47,671 nt of DNA. Source: Nonomuraea antri (GTDB taxonomy: Bacteria > Actinomycetota > Actinomycetes > Streptosporangiales > Streptosporangiaceae). The stretch's first letter is position 1; every line of letters starts with the position of its first letter. Positions 25,152-35,216 of the stretch are shown piece after piece. Made by a program: the position numbers and the translations under genes. The stretch is from assembly GCF_013283785.1 (NCBI RefSeq), contig NZ_JABCPZ010000060.1:1-47671 (forward strand), in the 5' to 3' direction. Below the pieces are notes generated by a model, which saw nothing but the letters and a program-made list of their open reading frames with translations, made no database searches and had not been told where the DNA came from.

Positions 25152-25769
25152 TCAGTCACCAATGATCAAAGTAGCAATGGCTCCCAGAATCGTTCCGAGC
25201 AGGGCACCCGCGATGCACCAGTAGAGCTGCCGCCGCCAGTTTCCCGTCTTCTCCAACGCTTCTCTCAGCGACGCAATGGCCTGCGTTTGATCAGCTACGA
25301 CCTCGGCCAACCGCTGCATGCGTGCATACATCTCGTCACTAGACGAGTAACTGCTCTGCTGTTCGACCAGGTCTTGAGCGGCGGCCGGCCTCACGTGAGA
25401 GCCCGCCCGTACGACGACTTCTCCGTCCAGCACGGTAACAGGGCCACCACTAGCGGGCTCTACTTCTACGATCACCAGGGACTTGTCACCTGCATCCAGC
25501 ACATGCGTGCTGAAGGGTGGGACGGGCTTAAGACTCTGAGCCGCCCGGTCGATCACCTGCAACATTCGCCCGGAGTCGACTCCAGAGAGTGCAGGACCTT
25601 CTGCTGTCTCTTTGATCCCGAAAGCTACAAGGCCGCCATGAGTGTTCGCCATGGCAGCCAGCTCACGTGCAACAGTCCGAACGTTTGGGATGGACTGTTT
25701 GAACTCCATCGTTGCGCTCTCGGTCTGACGCAGAACCCAATCGATGCTGAGAGGTTCACCAGTCGCCAC
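25152..25769 (-). CDS. AlbA_2-domain protein with C-terminal membrane helix
   Basis: 205 residues from GTG 25769, chosen because GTGGAG lies 6 bases upstream. The N-terminal AlbA_2/Schlafen-like domain shows LRQTESATMEFKQSIPNV and RELAAMANTHGGLVAFGIKE. Then comes a predicted coiled coil (MQRLAEVVADQTQAIASLRE) and a C-terminal membrane helix (WCIAGALLGTILGAIATLII). AlbA_2 domains are thought to bind nucleic acid or nucleotides and are frequent in defence islands; a membrane-tethered version is less common. It is cargo at the right end of the AICE, downstream of the tiny peptide gene on the same strand. Function is inferred only. Confidence 0.72.
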   Translation of the reverse strand: MATGEPLSIDWVLRQTESATMEFKQSIPNVRTVARELAAMANTHGGLVAFGIKETAEGPALSGVDSGRMLQVIDRAAQSLKPVPPFSTHVLDAGDKSLVIVEVEPASGGPVTVLDGEVVVRAGSHVRPAAAQDLVEQQSSYSSSDEMYARMQRLAEVVADQTQAIASLREALEKTGNWRRQLYWCIAGALLGTILGAIATLIIGD

Positions 25770-25868
25770 AGTGCTCCACTTCGAGGACCGACGTTCGATA
25801 TCCCTCCAACGATCAGAGGCGGTCCAAAGTGCCCCCGGCACTCGCACAGGTGGCCTGCGCAACGGCAA

Positions 25869-26206
25869 AGTTGGCTGCTGGGCTCAGCCCGCCACTGCCA
25901 TGTTGCCGGCCAACCCGGCAAGCAGATTTGCGCCTACGACCATGACAGGACGGAACCAGGCCGTCAGTCGCTCTCTGAGTTTCGACATCATCCCGCCTCC
26001 CGTGAGGTTCCTATCATCCGTAGAGGTGACGATCCCGGAGGAAGCGCGTTGGCAAACGACGGCGGACACCAGCAGCGCGAAGATGACTGACAGACCACAC
26101 CTGCCAGGCTCAACCCAGCAGCCTTGGCTCATGCTAATGATCAGACGCCCGACTCGGGACCATAGTCACGCAGTTAGTCACTCAGAAGATCAAAAAGCCA
26201 GTTCCG
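25869..26206. repeat. Right copy of the duplicated element end
   Basis: Diverged direct copy of 7857-8170, covering the tiny peptide gene, its leader and the run AGTCACGCAGTTAGTCACTC up to the tRNA terminator. Here it connects directly to the terminator and the tRNA, so this copy shows the original arrangement. Confidence 0.75.
25884..25991 (-). CDS. Tiny hydrophobic peptide, 35 residues
   Basis: Reads MMSKLRERLTAWFRPVMVVG then ANLLAGLAGNMAVAG: a basic amphipathic start and one hydrophobic helix. GGGAGGCGG directly precedes the double ATG. The homolog at 7870-7953 keeps the ribosome-binding site, frame and helix. It lies upstream of the AlbA_2 gene on the same strand and could be co-transcribed with it. 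Small size and membrane character suggest a toxin, a holin-like or a regulatory peptide, but no family is recognised. Confidence 0.58.
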   Translation of the reverse strand: MMSKLRERLTAWFRPVMVVGANLLAGLAGNMAVAG

Positions 26207-26222
26207 ATCTCCAGAACTGGCT
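26192..26222 (-). terminator. Rho-independent terminator of tRNA-Ile
   Basis: AGCCAGTTC (26196-26204) and GAACTGGCT (26214-26222) form a perfect 9-bp stem. On the minus strand it is followed by TTTTT, 12 bases past the tRNA 3' end. Confidence 0.85.
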
Positions 26223-26232
26223 CTCTAGCTGG

Positions 26233-26279
26233 GTGGGGCTACCAGGACTTGAACCTGGGACCTCTTCCTTATCAGGGAA
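26233..26279. repeat. attR core within tRNA-Ile
   Basis: 47 bases covering the tRNA 3' half up to the anticodon stem, identical to 10414-10460. Integration restores the tRNA sequence. Confidence 0.9.
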
Positions 26280-26307
26280 GCGCTCTAACCGTCTGAGCTA
26301 TAGCCCC
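26234..26307 (-). tRNA. ileT: tRNA-Ile(GAT)
   Basis: 74 bases on the minus strand. GGGGCTA acceptor arm pairs with TAGCCCC, the D-arm is AGCTCAGACGGTTAGAGCG, the anticodon loop is CTGATAA with anticodon GAT, and the T-arm is CCAGGTTCAAGTCCTGG. The discriminator is A. CCA is not encoded (the next bases are CCC). Gene symbol is by analogy only. It lies downstream of gyrA, a usual place in actinomycetes. Confidence 0.95.
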
Positions 26308-26391
26308 TCGCACACCGAACGTTACCGCATCCGCGAGGCGGAATGCGAACCGGTTGTTCGGACAAGAGAAGCTTACCGCCTCTCGGGTGCT

Positions 26392-26426
26392 GCTCGCGCC
26401 GCCCCCTTCGGGGAGGCGGCGCGAGC
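26392..26426. terminator. GC-rich hairpin after the gyrA operon
   Basis: GCTCGCGCCGCC and GGCGGCGCGAGC form a perfect 12-bp stem around CCCTTCGGGGA, 9 bases past the DUF3566 stop. No U tract, as is common for actinomycete terminators. Confidence 0.75.
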
Positions 26427-26434
26427 CCATGCCG

Positions 26435-27115
26435 TTACTCGGCCTCGCTGAAGGTCACCTCGACGCCGCCGACCAGGTCGGAGGCGACGTTGTAGATCAC
26501 CGCACCCAGCGTGGAGAGCGCCGTGATGAGCACGACGTTCACCGCGCCGATCAGGGCCGTGTAGCCCAGGATGCGCACCGGCTCGAACCAGGAGGCGATG
26601 TTGATCGGGATCGCGCTCTGGCCCTGTTCGCCCTGGCCGAGCTGGTTGACCAGGTCGACGAGGGAGTCGAAGACGCCCAGAGCGGACAGCACGCCGTACA
26701 GCACGGCGACTGCCACGAAGAGCACCACGAAACAGACCAGGGAGACCACGAAGCTGAACTTCATGGCCGACCACGGCTCGATGCGGCGCAGAACCAAATG
26801 GGCCTTGCGGGGGAGCCGCGCCCCCGCCGAGCCTGACGACTTCTTCTTGGACGAATCGGCGGGCGGCGGCGGAGCCTCCGAGATCAGCGACGGACGGATG
26901 CGTACCGTGTCGTTGCTCTCCTGCTCCTGCTCCGGCCTGGGCCGCTGCTGGGTCTGCGGACCGTTCGACTGCTGAGGCTGCACGGGCGCGCCCTGCGCGG
27001 GCGTGTCCTTGCCCTCCTCAGCCGGGTCGAAGATCTCGGTCTCTGCGGGTTTCTTCGGCTGCTGGCCGTTCCCCGAGGCCGCCTTGGTTCTGGCAGAACC
27101 ACCCTGGGCGCTCAT
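26435..27115 (-). CDS. DUF3566 transmembrane protein
   Basis: 226 residues. A long disordered N-terminus rich in Gln, Pro and Lys is followed by a conserved membrane region. Helix one is FSFVVSLVCFVVLFVAVAVL, and a loop with ALGVFDSLVDLVNQL and helix two (ILGYTALIGAVNVVLITALS) follow. This is the DUF3566 family, almost always found directly after gyrA in actinobacteria. The gap to gyrA is 3 bases. Its cellular role is not established. Confidence 0.88.
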   Translation of the reverse strand: MSAQGGSARTKAASGNGQQPKKPAETEIFDPAEEGKDTPAQGAPVQPQQSNGPQTQQRPRPEQEQESNDTVRIRPSLISEAPPPPADSSKKKSSGSAGARLPRKAHLVLRRIEPWSAMKFSFVVSLVCFVVLFVAVAVLYGVLSALGVFDSLVDLVNQLGQGEQGQSAIPINIASWFEPVRILGYTALIGAVNVVLITALSTLGAVIYNVASDLVGGVEVTFSEAE

Positions 27116-27118
27116 GAA

Positions 27119-29617
<2,499 letters not shown>

Positions 29618-29641
29618 AGGTTGAGGTCCTTCTTCGTGGTC

Positions 29642-29668
29642 CGGTGAGCCGGGTGACCCGGCTCACCG
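29642..29668. promoter_or_regulatory. Perfect hairpin in the gyrB-gyrA gap
   Basis: CGGTGAGCCGGG and CCCGGCTCACCG form a 12-bp stem with a TGA loop. It lies just past the gyrB stop and before gyrA, with no U tract. It may set relative gyrA expression or protect the gyrB mRNA. Confidence 0.6.
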
Positions 29669-29685
29669 CGTACGGCCAGCCGCTT

Positions 29686-31629
29686 TTAGACGTCGAGGAA
29701 GCGGACGTCGCGCGCGTTGCGGATGATGAAGTCGCGCCGCGCCTCCACGTCCTCGCCCATCAGCACGCTGAACAGGTCGTCGGCCTGCGCGGCGTCGTCG
29801 AGCGTGACCAGGCGCAGCAGGCGCGTCGCCGGGTTCATCGTGGTCTCCCAGAGCTGACCCGCGTTCATCTCGCCCAGACCCTTGAAGCGCTGGACGTTGT
29901 CGCGCGGGCGCGGGTCGGGCTTGCCGTTGGCCATGCCCTCGGCGATGACCGCGTCGCGCTCGGAGTCGGAGTAGGCGTACGAGGCGTCGTCGCCCTTCCT
30001 GTCCCACTTGATCTTGTAGAGCGGCGGGCACGACAGGTAGACGTGGCCGGCTTCGATCAGCGGCCGCATGAACCTGAACAGCAGCGTCAGCAGCAGGGTG
30101 TTGATGTGCTGGCCGTCGACGTCGGCGTCGGCCATCAGGATCACCTTGTGGTAGCGCAGCTTGGCGATGTCGAACTCGTCGTGCACGCCGGTGCCCAGCG
30201 CCGTGATCAGCGCCTGCACCTCGTTGTTCTTCAGAACCTTGTCGATGCGCGCCTTCTCGACGTTCAGGATCTTGCCGCGGATGGGCAGGATGGCCTGGAA
30301 GCGGGAGTCGCGGCCGCCCTTGGCCGAGCCGCCGGCCGAGTCACCCTCGACGATGAACAGCTCGCACTTCTCCGGGTCGTTCCACTGGCAGTCGGCCAGC
30401 TTGCCGGGAAGGCCGCTGCCGGACTCGAGCAGCGACTTGCGCCTGGTCAGGTCGCGCGCCTGACGAGCCGCGAGTCGAGCGCGGCTGGCCTGCAGCGACT
30501 TGTTGATGATGTCCTTGGCCTCGCCGGGGTTGCGCTCGAACCAGTCGCGCAGGTGGTCGTTGCACGCCTTCTGCACGAACGACTTGGCCTCGGTGTTGCC
30601 CAGTTTGGTCTTGGTCTGGCCCTCGAACTGCGGGTCGGACAGCTTGACCGAGATGATCGCGGTCAGGCCCTCGCGGACGTCCTCGCCAGAGAGGTTGTCG
30701 TCCTTGCCCTCCTTGAGGAACTTCTGCTCGCGCGCGTAGCGGTTGACGATGGACGTCAGCGCCGCGCGGAAGCCCTCCTCGTGGGTGCCGCCCTCGGCCG
30801 TGTTGATCGTGTTCGCGAACGTGTAGACCGACTCCGAGTAGGAGTTGTTCCACTGCATGGCGATCTCGACCGCGATGCCGTCGCCCTCGGTCTCGAAGGA
30901 GATGATCGACGCGTGCGCCGGCTCCTTCTTGTTGTTGAGGTGCTTGACGAAGTCGGCCAGGCCGCCCTCGTAGAGGTATTCGACCGTGTGCGGCTCGCCG
31001 TTGACGTGGTCGGGGCGCTCATCGGTCAGCGTGATCTTGAGGCCCTTGTTGAGGAAGGCCATCTCCTGGAAGCGGCGCGAGAGCGTCTCGTAGTTCCAGG
31101 TGGTGGTCTCGAAGACGTCGGGGTCGGGCCAGAACGTGATCGTGGTGCCGGTCTCGTCGGTCTCCTCGCCCTTGGCCAGCGGCGCCGTGGGCTTGGAGTG
31201 CTCGTAGCGCTGGCGCCAGTAGTGGCCGTTCTGCTTGACCTCGACGTCCATCGCGGTGGACAGCGCGTTGACGACGGCCGAGCCGACGCCGTGCAGACCG
31301 CCGGAGACCGCGTAGGACTGGCTGTCGAACTTGCCACCCGCGTGCAGCGTGGTCAGCACGACCTCGACGGCGGACCGCTTCTCCACCGGGTGAATGCCGG
31401 TGGGAATGCCGCGGCCGTTGTCGACCACGCGCACGCCGTTGTCGGCGAGCAGCGTGACGTTGATCGTGTCACAGTAGCCGGCGAGGGCCTCGTCCACCGC
31501 GTTGTCCACGATCTCGTAGACGAGGTGGTGCAGGCCGCGTTCACCGGTCGACCCGATATACATACCCGGGCGCTTGCGAACCGCCTCAAGCCCTTCGAGT
31601 ACGGTGATTGAGCTAGCGTCGTAGGACAA
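29686..31629 (-). CDS. gyrB: DNA gyrase subunit B
   Basis: 647 residues from TTG 31629. ATPase subunit of gyrase: GHKL motifs EIVDNAVDEA, DNGRGIP and GLHGVGSAVVNALS; TOPRIM motifs EGDSAGGSAKGGRD and MADADVDGQH. The TTG start is chosen because AGGAGG lies 9 bases upstream and the protein then begins LSYDASSITVLEGLEAVRKR, the usual actinobacterial beginning. A longer reading from GTG 31704 has no ribosome-binding site and adds a Pro/Arg-rich stretch. Use of TTG may limit expression. Confidence 0.95.
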   Translation of the reverse strand: MSYDASSITVLEGLEAVRKRPGMYIGSTGERGLHHLVYEIVDNAVDEALAGYCDTINVTLLADNGVRVVDNGRGIPTGIHPVEKRSAVEVVLTTLHAGGKFDSQSYAVSGGLHGVGSAVVNALSTAMDVEVKQNGHYWRQRYEHSKPTAPLAKGEETDETGTTITFWPDPDVFETTTWNYETLSRRFQEMAFLNKGLKITLTDERPDHVNGEPHTVEYLYEGGLADFVKHLNNKKEPAHASIISFETEGDGIAVEIAMQWNNSYSESVYTFANTINTAEGGTHEEGFRAALTSIVNRYAREQKFLKEGKDDNLSGEDVREGLTAIISVKLSDPQFEGQTKTKLGNTEAKSFVQKACNDHLRDWFERNPGEAKDIINKSLQASRARLAARQARDLTRRKSLLESGSGLPGKLADCQWNDPEKCELFIVEGDSAGGSAKGGRDSRFQAILPIRGKILNVEKARIDKVLKNNEVQALITALGTGVHDEFDIAKLRYHKVILMADADVDGQHINTLLLTLLFRFMRPLIEAGHVYLSCPPLYKIKWDRKGDDASYAYSDSERDAVIAEGMANGKPDPRPRDNVQRFKGLGEMNAGQLWETTMNPATRLLRLVTLDDAAQADDLFSVLMGEDVEARRDFIIRNARDVRFLDV

Positions 31630-31874
31630 CTGCGAAATCCTCCTGCCGCGGACACGCGGCGGGGGAGGCGACCACTTGCCAGCTGCCCCTGCCGTGCCCG
31701 TCACCGTCGTGAGTGCCCCGATGCGCGGTCACCCAGGGGAGTCGGCTTGCTGCCGGGGTGACACGCAAGCGGACGTGTCCGGAATCCTTTTTCATTCTAC
31801 CGGCTCCGGAGCCCGAAGGTGGCATTGAACGCGCCTGTGATGCCCGCTAGCTCGTTTTGCCCCCAGTCAAGCAT

Positions 31875-31893
31875 CCCCCCTTTGAAACGGGGG
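31875..31893. terminator. Short C/G hairpin between the DUF721 gene and gyrB
   Basis: CCCCC and GGGGG enclose a short A/T-containing loop (TTTGAAA region), in the gap between the DUF721 stop and the gyrB start. Possibly a terminator for the upstream genes. Confidence 0.4.
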
Positions 31894-31930
31894 CTCATCG
31901 CGTCTGCGGCAATCTGATCGCCCGAGACGC

Positions 31931-32431
31931 CTAACCATAGGTGTCTCCGGGGCCCCGGCTTCCGGTCACCCGCAACCCGCCCGACGGACGCGGCGCGTTC
32001 TGCGGCCCCCTGACCTTGACCTTCGTCACCGTGCCTTCGCCCAACTCCTCGTTGAGCCTGCGTACGAGGGTGCGTGCGAGCAGCCGGACCTGGGTCGCCC
32101 AGGCGGTGGAATCGGCGCTGATCAACACCTCGCCGTCCTCGAAGGACTCGGGTTTGGTGTGCGCGGCCAGGTCGGGGCCGACGATGTCCGGCCAGCGTCC
32201 GAAAACGCCGCCGACGGCCGCGTCGCGCTCCCAGCCTCGGTCGGACAGCAGATCCATGATCGCGCGGCCGAAGAGCTGGGGGTCGCCGGCCTCCCTGCGC
32301 GGGCCGGCCGCCTTGCGCCTGGGCTCGCGGCGGGGGAGCTGGCCGCGCTTGGCCGCGTCGGCCTTGGCCTGGGCCAGCTTCTCCCTGGCCATCGCGGCCC
32401 CTCTGGCCGCCGGATTGTCCTCAACCGACAC
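31931..32431 (-). CDS. DUF721 protein, DciA-like
   Basis: 166 residues. Basic N-terminal tail, then the DUF721 domain: LLSDRGWERDAAVGGVFGRW, PDIVGPDLAAHTKPESFEDG, VLISADSTAWATQVRLLART. Proteins of this family include DciA, a loader or helper of the replicative helicase in bacteria lacking DnaC (established for the family). GTG 32431 has GGGGAG 8 bases upstream. It lies between recF and gyrB as in other actinomycetes. Confidence 0.88.
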   Translation of the reverse strand: MSVEDNPAARGAAMAREKLAQAKADAAKRGQLPRREPRRKAAGPRREAGDPQLFGRAIMDLLSDRGWERDAAVGGVFGRWPDIVGPDLAAHTKPESFEDGEVLISADSTAWATQVRLLARTLVRRLNEELGEGTVTKVKVRGPQNAPRPSGGLRVTGSRGPGDTYG

Positions 32432-32445
32432 GGGTCACACTCCCC

Positions 32446-32880
32446 TCATTGGTTTTCTCCTCGCGTGCGCGTCCGGTGTGCGGACGCGCGCGCCGCCTGC
32501 GGGTTGGCAGACACCCTTCGGGGGCGACGCCCTTCGGGACCGACGCCTGCCGTGGACGCCGGAAGCCGCCGAGCCTTGAGCACCGGGCCGCCCGGGCGCC
32601 GGGCCGTGAGCACCGCTGGGCCGCCTGGGAACCGGGCTTCAAGCGCCGCTGGGCCGCCTGTAGGCCCCTCGACTCCGTCTGGGGCGCCTCCGGGGCCTCC
32701 TGCGGCTTTCTGGGCCCGCTGAGGCGCTCCTGGGGCCGTCTCACGGCCCCCGCCCGCCCCAGGGGCCGTTTCCCCACACACCGGACCACACCTGTGGACG
32801 ACCGTCGCCCCGCCACGGCCGCCGTCCGCCCCCAGCCCGTGGACGGCCTGTGGACGAGACGGCGCGCGGTCAGCGGACAC
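32446..32880 (-). CDS. Possible low-complexity protein between recF and the DUF721 gene
   Basis: A 144-residue reading from GTG 32880 overlaps the recF stop (GTGTCCGCTGA) and ends 14 bases before the DUF721 start, as a coupled gene would. It is rich in Gly, Ala, Pro and Arg and contains related segments GGPAALEARFP, GGPAVLTARRP and GGPVLKARRLP in a row. In most relatives recF and the DUF721 gene are adjacent, so this may be non-coding repetitive spacer instead. Confidence 0.3.
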   Translation of the reverse strand: MSADRAPSRPQAVHGLGADGGRGGATVVHRCGPVCGETAPGAGGGRETAPGAPQRAQKAAGGPGGAPDGVEGPTGGPAALEARFPGGPAVLTARRPGGPVLKARRLPASTAGVGPEGRRPRRVSANPQAARASAHRTRTRGENQ

Positions 32881-34111
32881 GGGCCACGCCCCCTTCGGCG
32901 ACGTCGAACCGCGCTCCCACCAGCTCCTTCGGCACGTCGTCGGGCACCGCGGCGGTGATCAGCACCTGCTCGGCCGGCGCGACGATCTCCGCCAGCCGCC
33001 GCCTGCGCTGGCTGTCGAGCTCGGCGAACACGTCGTCGAGTATCAGCACCGGATCGCCGCCGTCGGCCCGCAGCAGGTCGTAGGCGGCCAGCCGCAGGGC
33101 GAGCGCGAACGACCACGACTCGCCATGACTGGCGTACCCGCGGGCGGGCAGGTCGCCGAGCCCGAGGATCAGGTCGTCGCGGTGCGGCCCGACGAGTGTG
33201 ACGCCCCGTTCCAGCTCCGCCTGGCGCACTTCCAATAGCCGCTCGCGCAGCCGCTCTTCAAGGGTTTTCCCCAAGTCTGTGGATAACGTGTGTGTATCAG
33301 AAGATCCCCGTTCACCGGGGACTTCGTCCTCAGCGGAGTCGTCGCCTGTGGACAACGTGGAGCGGTAGGCCAGTGTCGCGGGGGCGCTCGTGGGGGCGAG
33401 CGCGGCGTACGCGCCGGCGACCAGCGGACGCAACGCGTCGATGAGATCGAGCCGCGCCCGCAGCAGTTCCGCGCCGTGCCTGGCGAGGTGGGCGTCCCAC
33501 ACCTCCAGGGTGCTCAGCACGTCTCCCGCGCCCGCCGCGGCGAAGGCGGAGTCGCTGTCGGCCCGCCTGGCGCTCCTGCTGCCCCGGCTGCCCCTGCGGG
33601 CCTGCGCGGCCGTGCGCAGCAGGGCGCCGCGCTGCTTGAGCACCCGGTCGTAGTCGGCGCGGACGCCGGCGAACCTGGGCGCCCTGGCCACCAGCAGGTC
33701 GTCGAGGAACCTGCGGCGCTCCGACGGGTCGCCCTTGGACAACGCCAGGTCTTCGGGGGCGAACAGCACGGTGCGGAGCAGGCCGATCACGTCGCGCGGC
33801 CTGGACACGGGGGAGCGGTTGAGCCTGGCGCGGTTGGCCCGGCCCGGGTTGATCTCCAGCTCGATCAGCGCCCGCCGATCATCCCGCTGGACGGCGCAGC
33901 GCACGATCGCCCGCGCGGCCCCCTGGCGGACCAGCGGCGCGTCGTTGGCGACCCGATGGCTGGCGTGTGTCGCCACGTAGCCCAGGGCCTCGACCAGGTT
34001 GGTCTTGCCCTGCCCATTGGGCCCAACGAAGGCCGTGACGCCCGGCTCCAGGCCGAGCTCCACGGACGCGTAGGACCTGAAGTCGGTCAGCGAGAGGTGG
34101 GCGACATGCAC
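32870..34111 (-). CDS. recF: RecF recombination/repair protein
   Basis: 413 residues of the SMC-like ABC ATPase family: loads RecA at single-strand gaps. Walker A FVGPNGQGKTNLVEALGYV, signature region GESWSFALALRLAAYDLL and Walker B DPVLILDDVFAELD. The middle carries a poorly conserved loop (RRGSRGSRSARRADSDS and DDSAEDEVPGERGSSD) somewhat longer than usual. ATG 34111; no good spacing problem. Part of the conserved dnaN-gnd-recF order. Confidence 0.95.
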   Translation of the reverse strand: MHVAHLSLTDFRSYASVELGLEPGVTAFVGPNGQGKTNLVEALGYVATHASHRVANDAPLVRQGAARAIVRCAVQRDDRRALIELEINPGRANRARLNRSPVSRPRDVIGLLRTVLFAPEDLALSKGDPSERRRFLDDLLVARAPRFAGVRADYDRVLKQRGALLRTAAQARRGSRGSRSARRADSDSAFAAAGAGDVLSTLEVWDAHLARHGAELLRARLDLIDALRPLVAGAYAALAPTSAPATLAYRSTLSTGDDSAEDEVPGERGSSDTHTLSTDLGKTLEERLRERLLEVRQAELERGVTLVGPHRDDLILGLGDLPARGYASHGESWSFALALRLAAYDLLRADGGDPVLILDDVFAELDSQRRRRLAEIVAPAEQVLITAAVPDDVPKELVGARFDVAEGGVARVR

Positions 34112-34160
34112 CCCACGAAGGTTAGTAGGCCACGTGGGTAACCGGGGTCACCGGCGCACA

Positions 34161-34202
34161 CCCTGTGGAAAACCGGCATCGCCATCCGGTTTCTCCACAG
34201 GG
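34161..34202. terminator. Hairpin between gnd and recF
   Basis: CCCTGTGGAAAACCGG and CCGGTTTCTCCACAGGG pair over about 16 bp with one bulge around CATCGCCAT. It follows the gnd stop, so it may terminate dnaN-gnd transcripts. The arms also contain TGTGGA/TCCACA, part of a DnaA box. Confidence 0.65.
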
Positions 34203-34228
34203 TTCACTCGGAACGGGTGAGACCGGGG

Positions 34229-35170
34229 TCACTCCGCCTCGCGGGGCGGCGTCACGTCCGCGCCCGGCGCGTCGGCGCCCTTGTCCTCCGAGCCCGCGGC
34301 CGAGGTGATCGCGTGGCCGCCGAACTGGTTGCGCAGCGCGGCCACGACCTTCATCGCGGGGGAGTCGTCCTGACGCGAGGCGAACCTGGCGTACAGCGCG
34401 GCGGTGATGACCGGCAGCGGCACGGCGTGGTCGACGGCCGCCTGGACCGTCCACCGGCCCTCGCCGGAGTCCTGTGCATAACCGCGCAGCTGCTCGAGGT
34501 GCTCGTCGTCGTCGAGCGCGCGGACCATCAGGTCGAGCAGCCAGGAGCGGATCACCGTGCCGGTACGCCAGCTGCTGAACGAGCCACGGACGTCCTTGAC
34601 GACGTCGGAGGCCTCCAGCAGCTCCCAGCCCTCGGCGAAGGCCTGCATCATGCCGTACTCGATGCCGTTGTGGACCATCTTCGCGAAGTGGCCGGCGCCG
34701 ACGTCGCCCGCGTGGACGAAGCCGTCCTCGCCCTCGGGCTTGAGGGTCTGGAAGATCGGCATCAGGCGCTCGACCGTGGCCGCGTCGCCGCCGCACATGA
34801 GCGCGTAGCCGTTCTGGAGCCCCCAGACGCCGCCGCTGACGCCGCAGTCGACGAATCCGATGCCCTTCTCGGCCAGCTCGGCGGCGTGCTTCTGGTCGTC
34901 CACGTAGTGGGAGTTTCCGCCGTCGACGACGATGTCGCCCTCGTCGAGCAGCTTGCCGAGATCGTCGACCGTCTGCTGAGTGGGCTTGCCCGCGGGGACC
35001 ATGACCCAGACGGCACGGGGCGCCTGCAGCCGTTCGACGAGCTCCTGCAGGCTGGCCACGTCGCTGACCGCGGGATCGCGGTCGTAGCCGACGACCTCGT
35101 GACCGCCGCGGCGCAGCCGTTCGGCCATGTTGCCGCCCATTTTGCCCAGTCCGACCATGCCGATCTGCAT
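34229..35170 (-). CDS. gnd: 6-phosphogluconate dehydrogenase (decarboxylating), short type
   Basis: 313 residues, the length of the NAD-type short enzymes rather than the ~470-residue form. Converts 6-phosphogluconate to ribulose 5-phosphate and CO2. Rossmann motif MVGLGKMGGNMAERLRRGGH, substrate-binding GNSHYVDDQK, DCGVSGGVWGLQNGYALMCG, and catalytic Lys in AGHFAKMVHNGIEYGMMQ. It sits between dnaN and recF, a typical actinobacterial arrangement. Confidence 0.95.
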   Translation of the reverse strand: MQIGMVGLGKMGGNMAERLRRGGHEVVGYDRDPAVSDVASLQELVERLQAPRAVWVMVPAGKPTQQTVDDLGKLLDEGDIVVDGGNSHYVDDQKHAAELAEKGIGFVDCGVSGGVWGLQNGYALMCGGDAATVERLMPIFQTLKPEGEDGFVHAGDVGAGHFAKMVHNGIEYGMMQAFAEGWELLEASDVVKDVRGSFSSWRTGTVIRSWLLDLMVRALDDDEHLEQLRGYAQDSGEGRWTVQAAVDHAVPLPVITAALYARFASRQDDSPAMKVVAALRNQFGGHAITSAAGSEDKGADAPGADVTPPREAE

Positions 35171-35216
35171 GTTGTCCTACCCCCTTGTCAGACTTCCATC
35201 ATCCCCGATGGCGGAT

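Larger units (their letters stand above)
10414..26279. mobile_element. AICE-type integrative element in tRNA-Ile(GAT)
   Basis: About 15.9 kb bounded by perfect 47-bp direct repeats of the tRNA-Ile 3' end. It holds the expected AICE modules: regulator (GntR/UTRA), FtsK/TraB-like translocase, DUF2637 membrane protein, prim-pol replication protein, RecA-fold ATPase, excisionase and tyrosine integrase. Cargo is a KAP-like membrane NTPase on the left and an AlbA_2-type membrane protein on the right. It differs from a textbook AICE in that about 1.1 kb of extra sequence separates the integrase from the att site, and that extra segment contains a sequence duplicated at 7857-8170. Confidence 0.88.
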
